A stretch of 64,000 nt of DNA from Streptomyces sp. Je 1-332 (GCF_040730185.1 NZ_CP160402.1:7440001-7504000); one strand, 5' to 3'; counted from the first letter of the stretch, positions 36,047 through 45,097 are shown. The notes: generated by a model from the letters alone, not told the origin. Made by a program: numbers and translations.

Positions 36047-36979
36047 ATGGGGATGTTCGTCCTGCTGCCGCTGGTGCTGCCGCTGACGGCCTGGCCGGTG
36101 GCCCGGCTCGCCGAGCAGCGGCTGCACCCGCGGACCGCCACCCGGCTGCTCACGACGGTCGCCGCCGTCATGGCGCTCGCCAGCACGTTGTGCCTCGGCC
36201 TGCTGATGGTCGTCGGCACGGCGCAGCTGCCGGGGAACCCGCTGCCGGACGGCTGGTCGGACCCTGAGGTGCGCGCCGCGGTCCCGTACGACGAGGTGGC
36301 GGGGCGCCTTGCCATTCCGGGGCTGCTCGCCGTGGCCATGGCGTGCGGCAGGACACTGTGGCGCCACCGCCGGGTGCGCCGCGGCGCCCACCGGGCCCTC
36401 GCCGGTCTTCCCGGCACCGCCGTGGCCGTCCTGCCCGACGACGTGCCCTACGCGTACGCGTTGCCCGGCGGCGCCCGCGAACGGGTCGTGGTCACCACCG
36501 CCCTGCTGGACTGCCTCGAACCCGCCGAGCGGCGCGCCCTGTTCGCGCACGAGCGCGCCCACCTCGCGACCCGGCACCACCGCCACCTCCTCGCCGTGCA
36601 ACTGGCCGCGCGCACCAATCCGTTCCTGCGTCCGCTGCGTACCACCGTGTCCTACACGACCGAGCGCTGGGCGGACGAGGACGCGGCCCGTGCCGTCGGC
36701 GACCGCAGGACCGTCGCCCGCGCGATCGGCAAGGCGGCGCTCCACTCCCGGGGCGCCCCGGCCCCGACCCTGGCCGGGCTCGCCGCTCCCGGGCCCGTGC
36801 CCCGCAGGGTCGCGGCACTCCTCGGCCCGGCTCCCACGGCACACAGCTGGCCCTCCCTGTTCACCGCGGTGGGGCTCGCGGCGTGGGCCGCCGCCGCGGG
36901 GGCCGCGGTCTCCGTCATGTCGTCGGCGAACTCCGCCGTGACGATGGTCCTGATCCTCCGCGCGGCCACCCCGCTGTAG
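36047..36979 (+). CDS. M56/M48-type membrane metallopeptidase (BlaR1-like, no sensor domain)
   Basis: A 310-residue membrane protease. Hydrophobic segments lie near 3-20, 33-55, 88-102 and 275-300. The zinc motif is HERAH at 168-172 (His168, Glu169, His172), with ERWADEDA downstream as candidate third ligand. BlaR1/MecR1 carry in addition an extracellular penicillin-binding sensor, which is absent here. The short form in Actinobacteria is usually paired with a BlaI gene as here, and probably cleaves it in response to an unknown membrane or envelope cue. Confidence 0.9.
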   Translation: MGMFVLLPLVLPLTAWPVARLAEQRLHPRTATRLLTTVAAVMALASTLCLGLLMVVGTAQLPGNPLPDGWSDPEVRAAVPYDEVAGRLAIPGLLAVAMACGRTLWRHRRVRRGAHRALAGLPGTAVAVLPDDVPYAYALPGGARERVVVTTALLDCLEPAERRALFAHERAHLATRHHRHLLAVQLAARTNPFLRPLRTTVSYTTERWADEDAARAVGDRRTVARAIGKAALHSRGAPAPTLAGLAAPGPVPRRVAALLGPAPTAHSWPSLFTAVGLAAWAAAAGAAVSVMSSANSAVTMVLILRAATPL

Positions 36980-37149
36980 CGGCCGGGCCCGGCTCGGTGC
37001 CGTGGTGGCACTCAGCCGATTCACAGGTGGCGCGGCTGTACGCGCGAGGGCTCCGGTGGCTAGGGTGCCCGTGATGTTCTACACAGGTGTAGCACCCGCG
37101 ACCGACGTCAGAAACGAGACCGCGGGCCCGGGTTCCCCCGGGAGGTCCC

Positions 37150-38307
37150 GTGAGTGAGCCGGTCCGCGCGATGAACAGGAGCGGGGCGCTGCGGACGCCG
37201 CTGCCCGCGGCACGCAGGGTGCCTCCCAAGGCACCGGCGGCCCGCAGCGTGGCGCCCGAGCCTCCCGTCAAACGCCGGGACTCGTTCTTCGACAACGCCA
37301 AGTACCTGGCGATCGTGCTGGTCGCCATGGGCCACGCGTGGGAGCCGCTGCGCGGCGACAGCCGGGCGGCGGCCGCGCTCTACATCACCGTCTACACCTT
37401 CCACATGCCGGCGTTCATCGTCATCTCCGGCTATTTCTCACGGAGTTTCGACGCGAGCCCCGGCCGCCTCAAGCGCCTGGTGACGGGCATCGCGGTGCCC
37501 TACGTCATCTTCGAGGTCGCGTACACCTTCTTCAAGCGCTGGGCGGGCGACGACCCGACGTACCCGATCAGTCTCCTCGACCCCTGGTACCTCACGTGGT
37601 TCCTGGTCGCGCTCTTCGTCTGGCGGCTCACCACCCCGCTCTGGAAGGTGGTGCGATGGCCCCTGCCGACAGCGCTCGCCATCGCCGTGCTGGCCTCGGT
37701 GTCGCCGGACATCGGCGACGACCTCGACCTGCAACGAGTCCTTCAGTTCCTGCCGTTCTTCGTCCTCGGCCTGTGCCTGAAGCCCGAACACTTCCGGATC
37801 GTGCGCCGCCGGGAGGCCCGGCTCCTCGCGCTGCCCGTCTTCGCGGGCGCCCTGCTGTTCGCGTACTGGGCGGCGCCGCGGATGAACGCGGCGTGGTTCT
37901 ACCGCAGGGACAGCGCACAGGAGTTGGCGGCGCCCGGCTGGTCCGGGGGCGTGATGACCCTCGCGATGTTCGGCTGCTCGGCGGTCCTCGTCGCGTGCTT
38001 CTTCGCCTGGGTTCCGGGCCGCAGGCTGTGGTTCACCGCGCTGGGCGCGGGCACTCTCTACGGCTATCTGCTGCACGGGTTCCTGGCCAAGGGCTCCCGC
38101 TTCTGGGACTGGTACGACCTCGACTGGCTGCACACACCGCTCGGCGAGATCACCGTCACGCTCGGCGCGGCGACCCTCATCACGGTGCTCTGCACGCCTC
38201 CGGTGCAGCGCCTCTTCCGGTTCGCGATGGAACCCGACATGGAGTGGGCGTTCAAAAAGGACGCGAAGGCCGTGGCCCGCGGCCGTGGAGCTCACCGGCG
38301 GCGCTGA
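37150..38307 (+). CDS. Acyltransferase-3 family membrane protein
   Basis: A 385-residue multi-spanning protein of the acyltransferase-3 (OafA/NodX-like) family, with about ten hydrophobic segments after a 45-residue cytoplasmic N-terminus. The family motif DNAKYLAIVLVAMGHAW (48-64) contains the catalytic-type His, followed by YTFHMPAFIVISGYFSRS. Such proteins O-acetylate sugars or other surface compounds across the membrane. GTG start after GGGAGGTCCC. Resembles fucose 4-O-acetylase-like members; substrate unknown. Confidence 0.88.
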   Translation: MSEPVRAMNRSGALRTPLPAARRVPPKAPAARSVAPEPPVKRRDSFFDNAKYLAIVLVAMGHAWEPLRGDSRAAAALYITVYTFHMPAFIVISGYFSRSFDASPGRLKRLVTGIAVPYVIFEVAYTFFKRWAGDDPTYPISLLDPWYLTWFLVALFVWRLTTPLWKVVRWPLPTALAIAVLASVSPDIGDDLDLQRVLQFLPFFVLGLCLKPEHFRIVRRREARLLALPVFAGALLFAYWAAPRMNAAWFYRRDSAQELAAPGWSGGVMTLAMFGCSAVLVACFFAWVPGRRLWFTALGAGTLYGYLLHGFLAKGSRFWDWYDLDWLHTPLGEITVTLGAATLITVLCTPPVQRLFRFAMEPDMEWAFKKDAKAVARGRGAHRRR

Positions 38308-38417
38308 CGGGCCACCCGCTCGATCTCTGAGGAAGGTCCCGCCGACCTGCTGGGCAGTGGCTCACAACAGCGGTATGCCAGGTGTTGACCCGTCAATCAC
38401 GAGAGGGTGGGCCAGAC

Positions 38418-38666
38418 ATGTGGACCGCTGGATTCTGGAAGGCCACCGCGGAGCGCGCGCTCCGTACCTTCGCTCAGTCGCTCGCCGCCGTCCTGGTCGC
38501 AGGGGCGACCACCCTCCTGGACGTCGAATGGAAGGCGGCGCTGGCCACCGCGGGGATGGCGACGCTGCTCGCGGTGCTCACGGCGGTCGGTGCCGCGAAC
38601 GCCGGGGCGCGCGGCCCCGGCATCACGGAGACGCCCGCCCCTCGAAGCCGCCAGGTCACGCCCTAG
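38418..38666 (+). CDS. Small r1t-type phage holin homologue
   Basis: An 82-residue protein with two hydrophobic segments (about 15-32 and 37-57) after MWTAGFWKATAERALRTFAQS, and a short charged tail. This is the pattern of r1t-type holins of actinobacteriophages, which form membrane holes to release lysin. No lysin, integrase, capsid or tail gene is nearby, so it is either a domesticated holin or a relic. The start ATG 38418 fits the family N-terminus; an upstream in-frame GTG/ATG would add 12 residues. Its stop is inside the terminator region. Confidence 0.75.
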   Translation: MWTAGFWKATAERALRTFAQSLAAVLVAGATTLLDVEWKAALATAGMATLLAVLTAVGAANAGARGPGITETPAPRSRQVTP

Positions 38667-38668
38667 GA

Positions 38669-38702
38669 GCTGGTCAGCGCCAGGCCCTAGGAGCTGACCA
38701 GC
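38669..38702. terminator. Convergent terminator with a direct repeat of CCCTAGGAGCTG
   Basis: GCTGGTCAGC (38669-38678) pairs perfectly with GCTGACCAGC (38693-38702). CCCTAGGAGCTG occurs twice and each copy provides a stop codon (TAG): one for the holin gene, one on the other strand for the ABC-F gene. Confidence 0.65.
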
Positions 38703-40309
38703 ACCCCGGAGTCCACCGAGATCCGGTCGCCCCGGAAACGCTCCCGGAGCCTTCGGTCGTGCGACACCACGACCAGCGTGCCCCGGTAGCCCGCCAGTGC
38801 CTCGTCGAGTTCCTCGACCAGCGCGGGGGAGAGGTGGTTCGTCGGCTCGTCGAGCAGGAGGAGGTCGGCCGGGCGCGTCACCAGGCGGGCGAGCGCCAGA
38901 CGGCGGCGCTGACCCACGGAGAGCCCCTTGACCGGCACGGCCAGGTCCTCCTCGCGGAAGAGGCCGAGGGAGAGGAGGGCCTGGGCGTGGTCCTCGGGCA
39001 GGCCCGCGAGGCCCGCCGCGAACGCGTCGAGCAGCGGGCGCGCCGTGTCCTCGTGCGTGATGTACTCGATCTCCTGCGGCAAGTAGCCGACGCGGGCCGG
39101 TAGTTGGACCTCCCCGCGTTCCGGGGTGAGCGCTCCGGCCAGGACGGCGAGCAACGTCGACTTGCCCGCGCCGTTCACCCCGGTCACCAGCGTGCGTGAG
39201 CCCGGATCGAGGAGCAGGTGGGACACGGAGAGGCGCTCGCCCACCGCGACGTCCGTCAGCGAGACCGGGCGTACGAAGGGATGGTCGCCGCCCTCCAGGC
39301 CTGCACCGGCCGTGAAGTGGAGGGGGTCGGGCGGGCGCGGCACCGGGTCAGCGCGCAGCCTGCGCAGGCGCTCGCGCGCGTTGCGCACGATGCCGGAGAG
39401 CTGGCCCTCGACCGACCGCTGGTGGCCCGCGAAGCGGGGGCTGTCGCTCATCCGCCAGCCCGTCGCCAGCCGGTCGGAGCCGCTGTCCGCGAGCCGTTCC
39501 TGGCGCGCGATCTCCTCGCTCCACTCCCGGTAGCGCTCCTCCCAGCGACGGCGTGCCGTGGCGCGCTGTTCGAGGTAGCCGTGCCAGCCGCCGCCGAAGC
39601 GGGCCACGGACCCGCGGTCGCCGTCGACCTCGACGATCACCTCGGCGACGCGGTCGAGGAAGACCCGGTCATGGGTGACGGCGACGACCGTGCCCCGGTG
39701 GGCGCGCAGCCGCTCCTCGAGCCAGCCGAGCGCCTGGTCGTCCAGGTGGTTCGTCGGCTCGTCCAGGAGGAGCAGCTCGGGCTGCGGAGCCAGGACGCAG
39801 GCGAGCGCGAGGCGCGCCGCCTCCCCGCCGGACAGCGAGCCGAGCGTGCGCGAACGCTCCAGGTGCGGGACGCCGAGGCCGTGCAGGGCGGCTTCGACGC
39901 GCGCGTCGGCCCGATAACCGTCACGCGCCTCGAAGGCGGCGACGAGGTCCCCGTACGCGGCGAGTTCGGCAGGACCCGCGGCGCCGAGCGACTCCTCGGC
40001 CTCGTGGATCCGCCGCTCCAGATCCCGCAGTTCGGCGAGCGCGTCGTCCACCGCGTCCTGCACGGTGGCGTGCGGTGGAAGGCGCAGCGTCTGCGCGAGA
40101 TAGCCCGTGCCGCCGTCCGAGACGACGGCCACCTCGCCGTCGGCGGGCGCGAACTCGCCCGCCATCAGGCGCAGCAACGTCGACTTGCCCGAGCCGTTCT
40201 CACCGATGACGCACGCCTTCTCGCCGGGGCGCACCGACAGGGAGACCCGTTCGAGTACGGGCCGCTCCGGATATCCGTACGACACGTCGCGCAGGACGAG
40301 CTGACTCAC
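38687..40309 (-). CDS. ABC-F family ATPase
   Basis: A 540-residue protein with two ABC domains and no membrane segments. Domain 1 has Walker A GENGSGKST near 37-45, signature LSGGEAARLAL and Walker B LLLLDEPTNHLDD; domain 2 has GVNGAGKST, LSVGQRRRLALARL and LLLLDEPTNHLSP. The linker between them (about 250-330) is charged and helical, as in ribosome-acting ABC-F factors. These free stalled or antibiotic-bound ribosomes; related TlrC/OleB-type proteins give macrolide resistance. GTG start 37 bases after the CorC-like gene. The antibiotic class, if any, cannot be assigned. Confidence 0.92.
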   Translation of the reverse strand: MSQLVLRDVSYGYPERPVLERVSLSVRPGEKACVIGENGSGKSTLLRLMAGEFAPADGEVAVVSDGGTGYLAQTLRLPPHATVQDAVDDALAELRDLERRIHEAEESLGAAGPAELAAYGDLVAAFEARDGYRADARVEAALHGLGVPHLERSRTLGSLSGGEAARLALACVLAPQPELLLLDEPTNHLDDQALGWLEERLRAHRGTVVAVTHDRVFLDRVAEVIVEVDGDRGSVARFGGGWHGYLEQRATARRRWEERYREWSEEIARQERLADSGSDRLATGWRMSDSPRFAGHQRSVEGQLSGIVRNARERLRRLRADPVPRPPDPLHFTAGAGLEGGDHPFVRPVSLTDVAVGERLSVSHLLLDPGSRTLVTGVNGAGKSTLLAVLAGALTPERGEVQLPARVGYLPQEIEYITHEDTARPLLDAFAAGLAGLPEDHAQALLSLGLFREEDLAVPVKGLSVGQRRRLALARLVTRPADLLLLDEPTNHLSPALVEELDEALAGYRGTLVVVSHDRRLRERFRGDRISVDSGVLVSS

Positions 40310-40346
40310 GGTGCGTCTCCCCCTCGGTTCACGGGTCCTTCTCGGA

Positions 40347-41360
40347 TCACACGGGCTGACCGAACAGCTCCCGCAGGACGTCCTCCATCGTGACCATGCC
40401 GGCCAGCCTGCCGTCGGAGCCGAGCACCGCCGCAACATGGGTGCGGCTGCCGCGCATCGCGGTCAGCACGTCGTCGAGCGGCGTGGTCTCACGGACCTGG
40501 GCGATCTTGCGCATGTCCGGCACCCGGAAGGGCAGGTCGCGCGGCATCCGGTCGAGCGCGTCCTTGACGTGGAGATAGCCGACGATGCGACGGCCGTCGT
40601 CCACGACGGGGAAACGCGAGAAACCGGACTCCGCCGAAAGCCGCTCCAGCTCCTCGGGCGTCACACCCACGCGGGCGTAGACCACGCTCTCCAGCGGGAG
40701 CACCACATCCCTGACGGGGCGGCGGCCGAGCTCCAGGGCGTCGTGCAGCCGCTCCTGGGCGCGGTCGTCGAGCAGGCCGGCGTCACCGGAGTCCTTGACC
40801 ATCCGGGCGAGCTCGTCGTCCGAGAACGACGCGCTCACCTCGTCCTTCGCCTCGACCCTGAGCAGCTTCAGAAGGCCGTTGGCGAAGGCGTTGATCGCGA
40901 AGATGACCGGGCGCAGTGCCCGGGCGATCGCGACCAGCGGCGGGCCGAGCAGCAGAGCCGTGCGCACCGGCTCGGCCAGCGAGATGTTCTTGGGGATCAT
41001 CTCGCCGAGCAGCATGTGCAGATACGTCGCGAGCGCCAGGGCGATGACGAAGGAGATCGGGTGGACCAGGCCGTGCGGCACCCCCACCCCGTCGAACAGC
41101 GGCTCCAGGAGGTGCGCGATGGCGGGCTCGGCGACGATGCCGAGCACCAGCGTGCACAGCGTGATGCCGAGCTGCGCCGCCGCGAGCAGCGCGGAGACGT
41201 GTCGCAGACCCCACAGCACGCTCTTGGCACGCCGGTCGCCGTCCTCGGCGTACGGCTCGATCTGGCTCCTTCGTACGGAGATGAGGGCGAACTCGGCGCC
41301 GACGAAGAAGGCGTTGACGACGAGGGTCGCCAGGCCGATCAGCAACTGGATGGCGGTCAT
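40347..41360 (-). CDS. CNNM/CorC-family membrane protein with CBS domains
   Basis: A 337-residue protein with an N-terminal DUF21 membrane domain (about 1-190, beginning MTAIQLLIGLATLVVNAFFVGAEFALISVRR) and a CBS pair (about 205-335, ending LAGMVTMEDVLRELFG). The family transports or exports magnesium/cobalt, or affects metal homeostasis. It overlaps the upstream paralogue by four bases (ATGA), and the two probably form a heteromeric unit. It is shorter than its neighbour because the C-terminal CorC/HlyC domain is missing. Confidence 0.92.
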   Translation of the reverse strand: MTAIQLLIGLATLVVNAFFVGAEFALISVRRSQIEPYAEDGDRRAKSVLWGLRHVSALLAAAQLGITLCTLVLGIVAEPAIAHLLEPLFDGVGVPHGLVHPISFVIALALATYLHMLLGEMIPKNISLAEPVRTALLLGPPLVAIARALRPVIFAINAFANGLLKLLRVEAKDEVSASFSDDELARMVKDSGDAGLLDDRAQERLHDALELGRRPVRDVVLPLESVVYARVGVTPEELERLSAESGFSRFPVVDDGRRIVGYLHVKDALDRMPRDLPFRVPDMRKIAQVRETTPLDDVLTAMRGSRTHVAAVLGSDGRLAGMVTMEDVLRELFGQPV

Positions 41361-42688
41361 CGCTCCTCCTCCTGGTGGTCGTCGTGCAGGGGCGCGTGCA
41401 GCAGGACGCGTGCCGCGCGGCGGCCGCGCGCGTCCACGACGTCCAGCCGCCAGCCGCCCACCTCCAGGCTGTCGCCATCGGCGGGGATACGGCCGAGCTC
41501 GGTCGCGACGAGTCCGGCGAGCGTCTCGTAGGGCCCCTCCGGCGCGCGCAGGCCGACGCGGGCCAGCTGGTCGGTGCGGGCCGAGCCGTCGGCGGAGTAC
41601 CGCGTGCGGCCTTCGCCGTCCGTGCCGTCGGGGGCGATGTCGGGCGTCTCGTGCGGGTCGTGCTCGTCCCGCACCTCGCCGACGACCTCCTCGACGATGT
41701 CCTCCAGGGTCGCGACGCCGGCCGTGCCGCCGTACTCGTCGATGACCACGGCCATCGTGCGCTTGCCGGAGAGCCGGTCGAGCAGACGGTCGACGGTCAG
41801 CGACTCCGGTACGAGGAGGGGCTCGCGCATCAGCTCGGCGACCGGGAAGCGCGCGCGGCGCTCGGCCGGTATGGCCAGGACGTCCTTGATGTGCGCGACG
41901 CCGACGACCGAGTCGAGGTTGCCGCGGTAGACGGGAAAGCGGGAAAGGCCGGTCGCCCGGGTGGCGTTCGCGACGTCCTCGCAGGTGGCCTGCACGTCGA
42001 GGGCCATGACCTGGACCCGCGGCGTCATCACGTTCTCCGCGGAGAGGTCGGCGAGGTTCAGGGTGCGGACGAACAGCTCCGCGGTGTCCGCCTCCAGCGA
42101 GCCCTCCTTGGCGGAGTGGCGGGCGAGAGCCACCAGCTCCTTGGGGCTGCGCGCGGAGGCGAGCTCCTCGGTGGGCTCGATGCCGAAGCGGCGTACGGAG
42201 CGGTTCGCGGTGTTGTTCAGATGCGCGATGAACGGGCGGAACAGGGCGCTGAACAGGCGCTGCGGGGTCGCCACCCGTTTGGCGACGGCCAGCGGGGAGG
42301 AGATCGCCCAGTTCTTGGGGACCAGCTCACCGACGACCATCAGGAAGACCGTCGACAGGGCTGTGCCGATGACCAGGGCGATCGACGAGGACGCCGACGA
42401 CGGGATGCCTATGGCGCGCAGCGGGCCCGAGATCAGCTTGGCGATCGAGGACTCGGAGAGCATGCCGACGACCAGGTTGGTGACGGTGATGCCCAGCTGG
42501 GCGCCGGAGAGCTGGAAGGTGAGGTTCTTGACCGCCTTGAGGGCGCCGGCGGCACCGCGCTCGCCGCGTTCGGCGGCTCGCTCCAGTTCGCTGCGCTCGA
42601 CCGTCGTGAGGGAGAACTCGGCCGCGACGAAGACGCCACAGGCGAGCGAGAGCAGCACCGCCACGAGGAGCAGGAGCACTTCGGTCAT
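41357..42688 (-). CDS. CNNM/CorC-family membrane protein with CBS and CorC domains
   Basis: A 443-residue paralogue of the next gene. It has a DUF21 membrane domain (about 1-195), a CBS pair (about 215-335, including LDVQATCEDVANATRATGLSRFPVY and VIDEYGGTAGVATLEDIVEEVVGEVRDEHD) and a C-terminal CorC/HlyC domain (about 350-430) with the GDSLEVGGWRLDVVDARGRRAARVLL ending. The cytoplasmic acidic cluster EVRDEHDP is typical of CBS-linked nucleotide/Mg control. First gene of an operon with the second CorC gene and the ABC-F gene. Confidence 0.93.
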   Translation of the reverse strand: MTEVLLLLVAVLLSLACGVFVAAEFSLTTVERSELERAAERGERGAAGALKAVKNLTFQLSGAQLGITVTNLVVGMLSESSIAKLISGPLRAIGIPSSASSSIALVIGTALSTVFLMVVGELVPKNWAISSPLAVAKRVATPQRLFSALFRPFIAHLNNTANRSVRRFGIEPTEELASARSPKELVALARHSAKEGSLEADTAELFVRTLNLADLSAENVMTPRVQVMALDVQATCEDVANATRATGLSRFPVYRGNLDSVVGVAHIKDVLAIPAERRARFPVAELMREPLLVPESLTVDRLLDRLSGKRTMAVVIDEYGGTAGVATLEDIVEEVVGEVRDEHDPHETPDIAPDGTDGEGRTRYSADGSARTDQLARVGLRAPEGPYETLAGLVATELGRIPADGDSLEVGGWRLDVVDARGRRAARVLLHAPLHDDHQEEER

Positions 42689-42873
42689 CGGGTCACCTCC
42701 GTCCCATGATCGGGCAGGGACCGGGCGAATGCGCGATGTCGGGTACTAGGAGGCTCGCCCATGGGCGGACGCTCACACCTTTCGTAGACGTTCGAGTGGT
42801 CCGTCCATGTTAAAGGATCAGCAAAGCCCACTCGACGGACCGGCTGCGGGCCGAGATCGGAGGAGTCCCCCCG

Positions 42874-43302
42874 TCAGGCCCGCTGAAACGGCTTGACCCA
42901 GCGGCTCCACTGCGGCTCGGGCGCGTAGCCAGCGGCGTGCCAGGTGTGATGGGCCTGTTCGTTGTGGTTCAGGACCATGGCGTCGCCGCGCCGCCCGCCG
43001 AGGCCCACGAAACGCTCCTCGGCCGCGTCGAGCAGCGCCGAGCCGATGCCCTGGCGGCGGTGGTCCGGGTGCACGGCGAGCCGGTAGAGGTGACAGCGCC
43101 AGCCGTCGAAGCCGGCTATCGCGGTGCCGACGACGAGGGCGTCGCGCTCCGCGAGCAGCAGGGCCTCGGGGTCTCGCGCGATGAGGCGCGCCACCCCGTC
43201 ATGGTCGTCGCTGATGCTCGTTCCCTCGGCGGCTTCGCCCCAGAACCGCAGCACGGTGTCGATGTCCGAAGGGGTCGCGGGGCGGATGTGAAGGTCGCTC
43301 AT
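42874..43302 (-). CDS. GNAT-family N-acetyltransferase
   Basis: A 142-residue GNAT close to the minimal fold: HIRPATPSDIDTVLRFW at the N-terminus, the acetyl-CoA motif LYRLAVHPDHRRQGIGSALLDAAEERF (with R-R-Q-G-I-G) and the ending WHAAGYAPEPQWSRWVKPF. Substrate unknown. The 185 bases between it and the CorC gene show no other gene. Confidence 0.87.
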   Translation of the reverse strand: MSDLHIRPATPSDIDTVLRFWGEAAEGTSISDDHDGVARLIARDPEALLLAERDALVVGTAIAGFDGWRCHLYRLAVHPDHRRQGIGSALLDAAEERFVGLGGRRGDAMVLNHNEQAHHTWHAAGYAPEPQWSRWVKPFQRA

Positions 43303-43394
43303 GGGGAGATGTAAGCAGGGCGGCCGTCCGTCTGGCGAGCGGTTTCGGCGACCTGGCCGGGGGCGGACGGCGACGGAAACCGGCCATGAAACTT

Positions 43395-43417
43395 TTTCTA
43401 GAAAGTGGCTCTAGAAA
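43395..43417. promoter_or_regulatory. AT-rich TTTCTAGAAA palindrome with a second TCTAGAAA
   Basis: TTTCTAGAAA (43395-43404) is a perfect palindrome and TCTAGAAA recurs 13 bases later (43410-43417). AT-rich islands stand out in this genome. The start of the PQQ-propeller gene is 28 bases downstream, so this is a promoter or operator region. Confidence 0.45.
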
Positions 43418-43444
43418 CCGTGTTGATTGGGCCAGAATCGCGGC

Positions 43445-45004
43445 ATGGTCAATCGTGAGTCCGAGCCGGTGCATCAGCCCGTGCCCGGCAACCCCTACGT
43501 CGTCCAGCCGGCGCCGCCGGCCGGTCCCTTGCGAAGGCTCGGCCTCGCCCTCGCGGCCGTCGCCGTCGCCCTGGCCCTGGTCGGTGTGGGCTTCTACGCC
43601 GTCACGCGAGCGGACGGGGACGGGGACGGCGGCGGTTCCCGTGAGCCTGTCGCCGGACAGACGCGGCAGTCGCCGGACGGCGACGGGAAGTCGGCGGGCC
43701 CGGACCAGGGGGACGACGCCAAGGACGACGGGTCGGCCGCCGTGATCGACGTCAACGCGGGGCGCAAGCCCGGTGAGGCCAGGGCATGGCTCGCGATGAA
43801 CGACCTCGAGCTGCCGGGCAAGGGCGCGCAGCTCCACGACCTCTGGCATGTGCCCGGCGTCGTGGCCCAGGCCGAGTACAACGAGGTCACCGGCTACCGC
43901 ACCGCCGACGGCTCGAAGGCATGGTCGGTGGTGCTGCCCGGCACGGTGTGCGACACGCCGGTGAACCCCACGCCGGACGGCAAGGTCGTGGTGGCGTACA
44001 CGAAGAGGAAGTCCGAGCAGAACGCGTCGTGCGACCAGCTGCGGATGATCGACCTGAAGACCGGTGAGAAGGGCTGGCACAAGGAACTCGTCGACGGCGG
44101 CTTCTGGGACTCCACCAGCTCGACCCACGTCGCCATCACGGGCAGCACCGTCCTGGTCGACCAGTACGCCACCATGCGCGCCTATCGGATCAGTGACGGC
44201 AAGCGGCTCTACACGACCGAAAGGGAGCGGGAGGGCGGCTGCTCCCTCGACGGCGTCGCGGGCGGCGCGCGGCTGCTCCAGGTGGAGTCGTGTCAGCCGG
44301 GAAGCCCGAACACGCACGGCAGGCTCAAGAAGCTCGACCCCCGCACCGGCGACGTCGAGTGGAGCTACCGGACGAAGAGGGGCTGGAGCATCCACAAGGT
44401 CTACTCCGTCGACCCCGTCGTGGTCACCGTCAGGAACCGCGAGGAGTTGGACAAGTGGGCCGTGGTCGCCGTCGACGACAAGGGTGATCAGCGCTCCTGG
44501 ATCAGTCTCGACAAGGGCCCGCAGGAGTTCGAGATGTGCGCGGGGGCCGGGGACTCGGGCGAGGGCGTGCAGAACTGTCCAGGGGGAGCTGTCGACGCGG
44601 ACACGCTCTATCTGGCGAGCGAATCCAAGGACGACCTCATCGGACCGAACAAGATCGTTGCCTACGACCTCCGTTCGGGGAAGTCCAAGTGGTCCGGATC
44701 GGTCGGCGGGCGGAACATCGTGCCCGTCACCGTGGTCGGAGGCGACAGGCCCGGGTTGATCGCGTACGCGCGGCCGCGGGGCGGCAAGAGCGGGCAGACC
44801 GTGCGGTTCGGCCGCGGCGGCGGCAAGCCGGACGTGCTGCTGCGGCACACCTCACCGGCCCAGACCATGGAGGTCGCGATGTTCGCCGGCAACATCCTGT
44901 ACGCCGACAAGCGGTTCTTCGTGACCCCCACGCTCCTGGAGGGCAAGAGTCACGGCGGCAAGGGCGAGGAAGGCGACGCCCGCATCCTCTCCTTCGCCCG
45001 GTGA
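43445..45004 (+). CDS. Membrane-anchored PQQ-like beta-propeller protein
   Basis: A 519-residue protein: a short Pro-rich cytoplasmic N-terminus, one transmembrane helix near 30-52 (LRRLGLALAAVAVALALVGVGFYAV), a charged Gly/Asp/Ser linker and a large extracellular domain of WD40/PQQ-like repeats (TGYRTADGSKAWSVVLPG, DLKTGEKGWHKEL, DPRTGDVEWSYRTK, DLRSGKSKWSGSV). No catalytic PQQ residues are evident, so it probably acts as a structural or sensing propeller. Paralogous to the next gene but one. The stop codon is in the first unit of a 21-bp repeat array. Confidence 0.85.
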   Translation: MVNRESEPVHQPVPGNPYVVQPAPPAGPLRRLGLALAAVAVALALVGVGFYAVTRADGDGDGGGSREPVAGQTRQSPDGDGKSAGPDQGDDAKDDGSAAVIDVNAGRKPGEARAWLAMNDLELPGKGAQLHDLWHVPGVVAQAEYNEVTGYRTADGSKAWSVVLPGTVCDTPVNPTPDGKVVVAYTKRKSEQNASCDQLRMIDLKTGEKGWHKELVDGGFWDSTSSTHVAITGSTVLVDQYATMRAYRISDGKRLYTTEREREGGCSLDGVAGGARLLQVESCQPGSPNTHGRLKKLDPRTGDVEWSYRTKRGWSIHKVYSVDPVVVTVRNREELDKWAVVAVDDKGDQRSWISLDKGPQEFEMCAGAGDSGEGVQNCPGGAVDADTLYLASESKDDLIGPNKIVAYDLRSGKSKWSGSVGGRNIVPVTVVGGDRPGLIAYARPRGGKSGQTVRFGRGGGKPDVLLRHTSPAQTMEVAMFAGNILYADKRFFVTPTLLEGKSHGGKGEEGDARILSFAR

Positions 45005-45097
45005 GGCCTCCGGTTCGCCCGGTGAGGCCACCGGTTCGCCCGGTGAGGCCACCGGTTCGCCCGGTGAGGCCACCGGTTCGCCCGGTGGGGCCTCCGG
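44993..45097 (+). repeat. Five tandem 21-bp hairpin repeats
   Basis: Five adjoining 21-bp units between the two PQQ-propeller genes; units 2-4 are identical. Each of these holds CCGGTG-AGGC-CACCGG, a short perfect hairpin. The stop codon TGA of the upstream gene (45002-45004) is in unit 1. The array lies 44 bases before the next start codon. It may end or stabilise the transcript. Confidence 0.85.

Noticed and set aside
38418..38666. Prophage remnant
   Set aside because: A single holin with no other phage gene, attachment site or tRNA; not enough to call a mobile element.
44993..45097. CRISPR or REP array
   Set aside because: The 21-bp units adjoin directly, without spacers; recorded as a tandem hairpin repeat.
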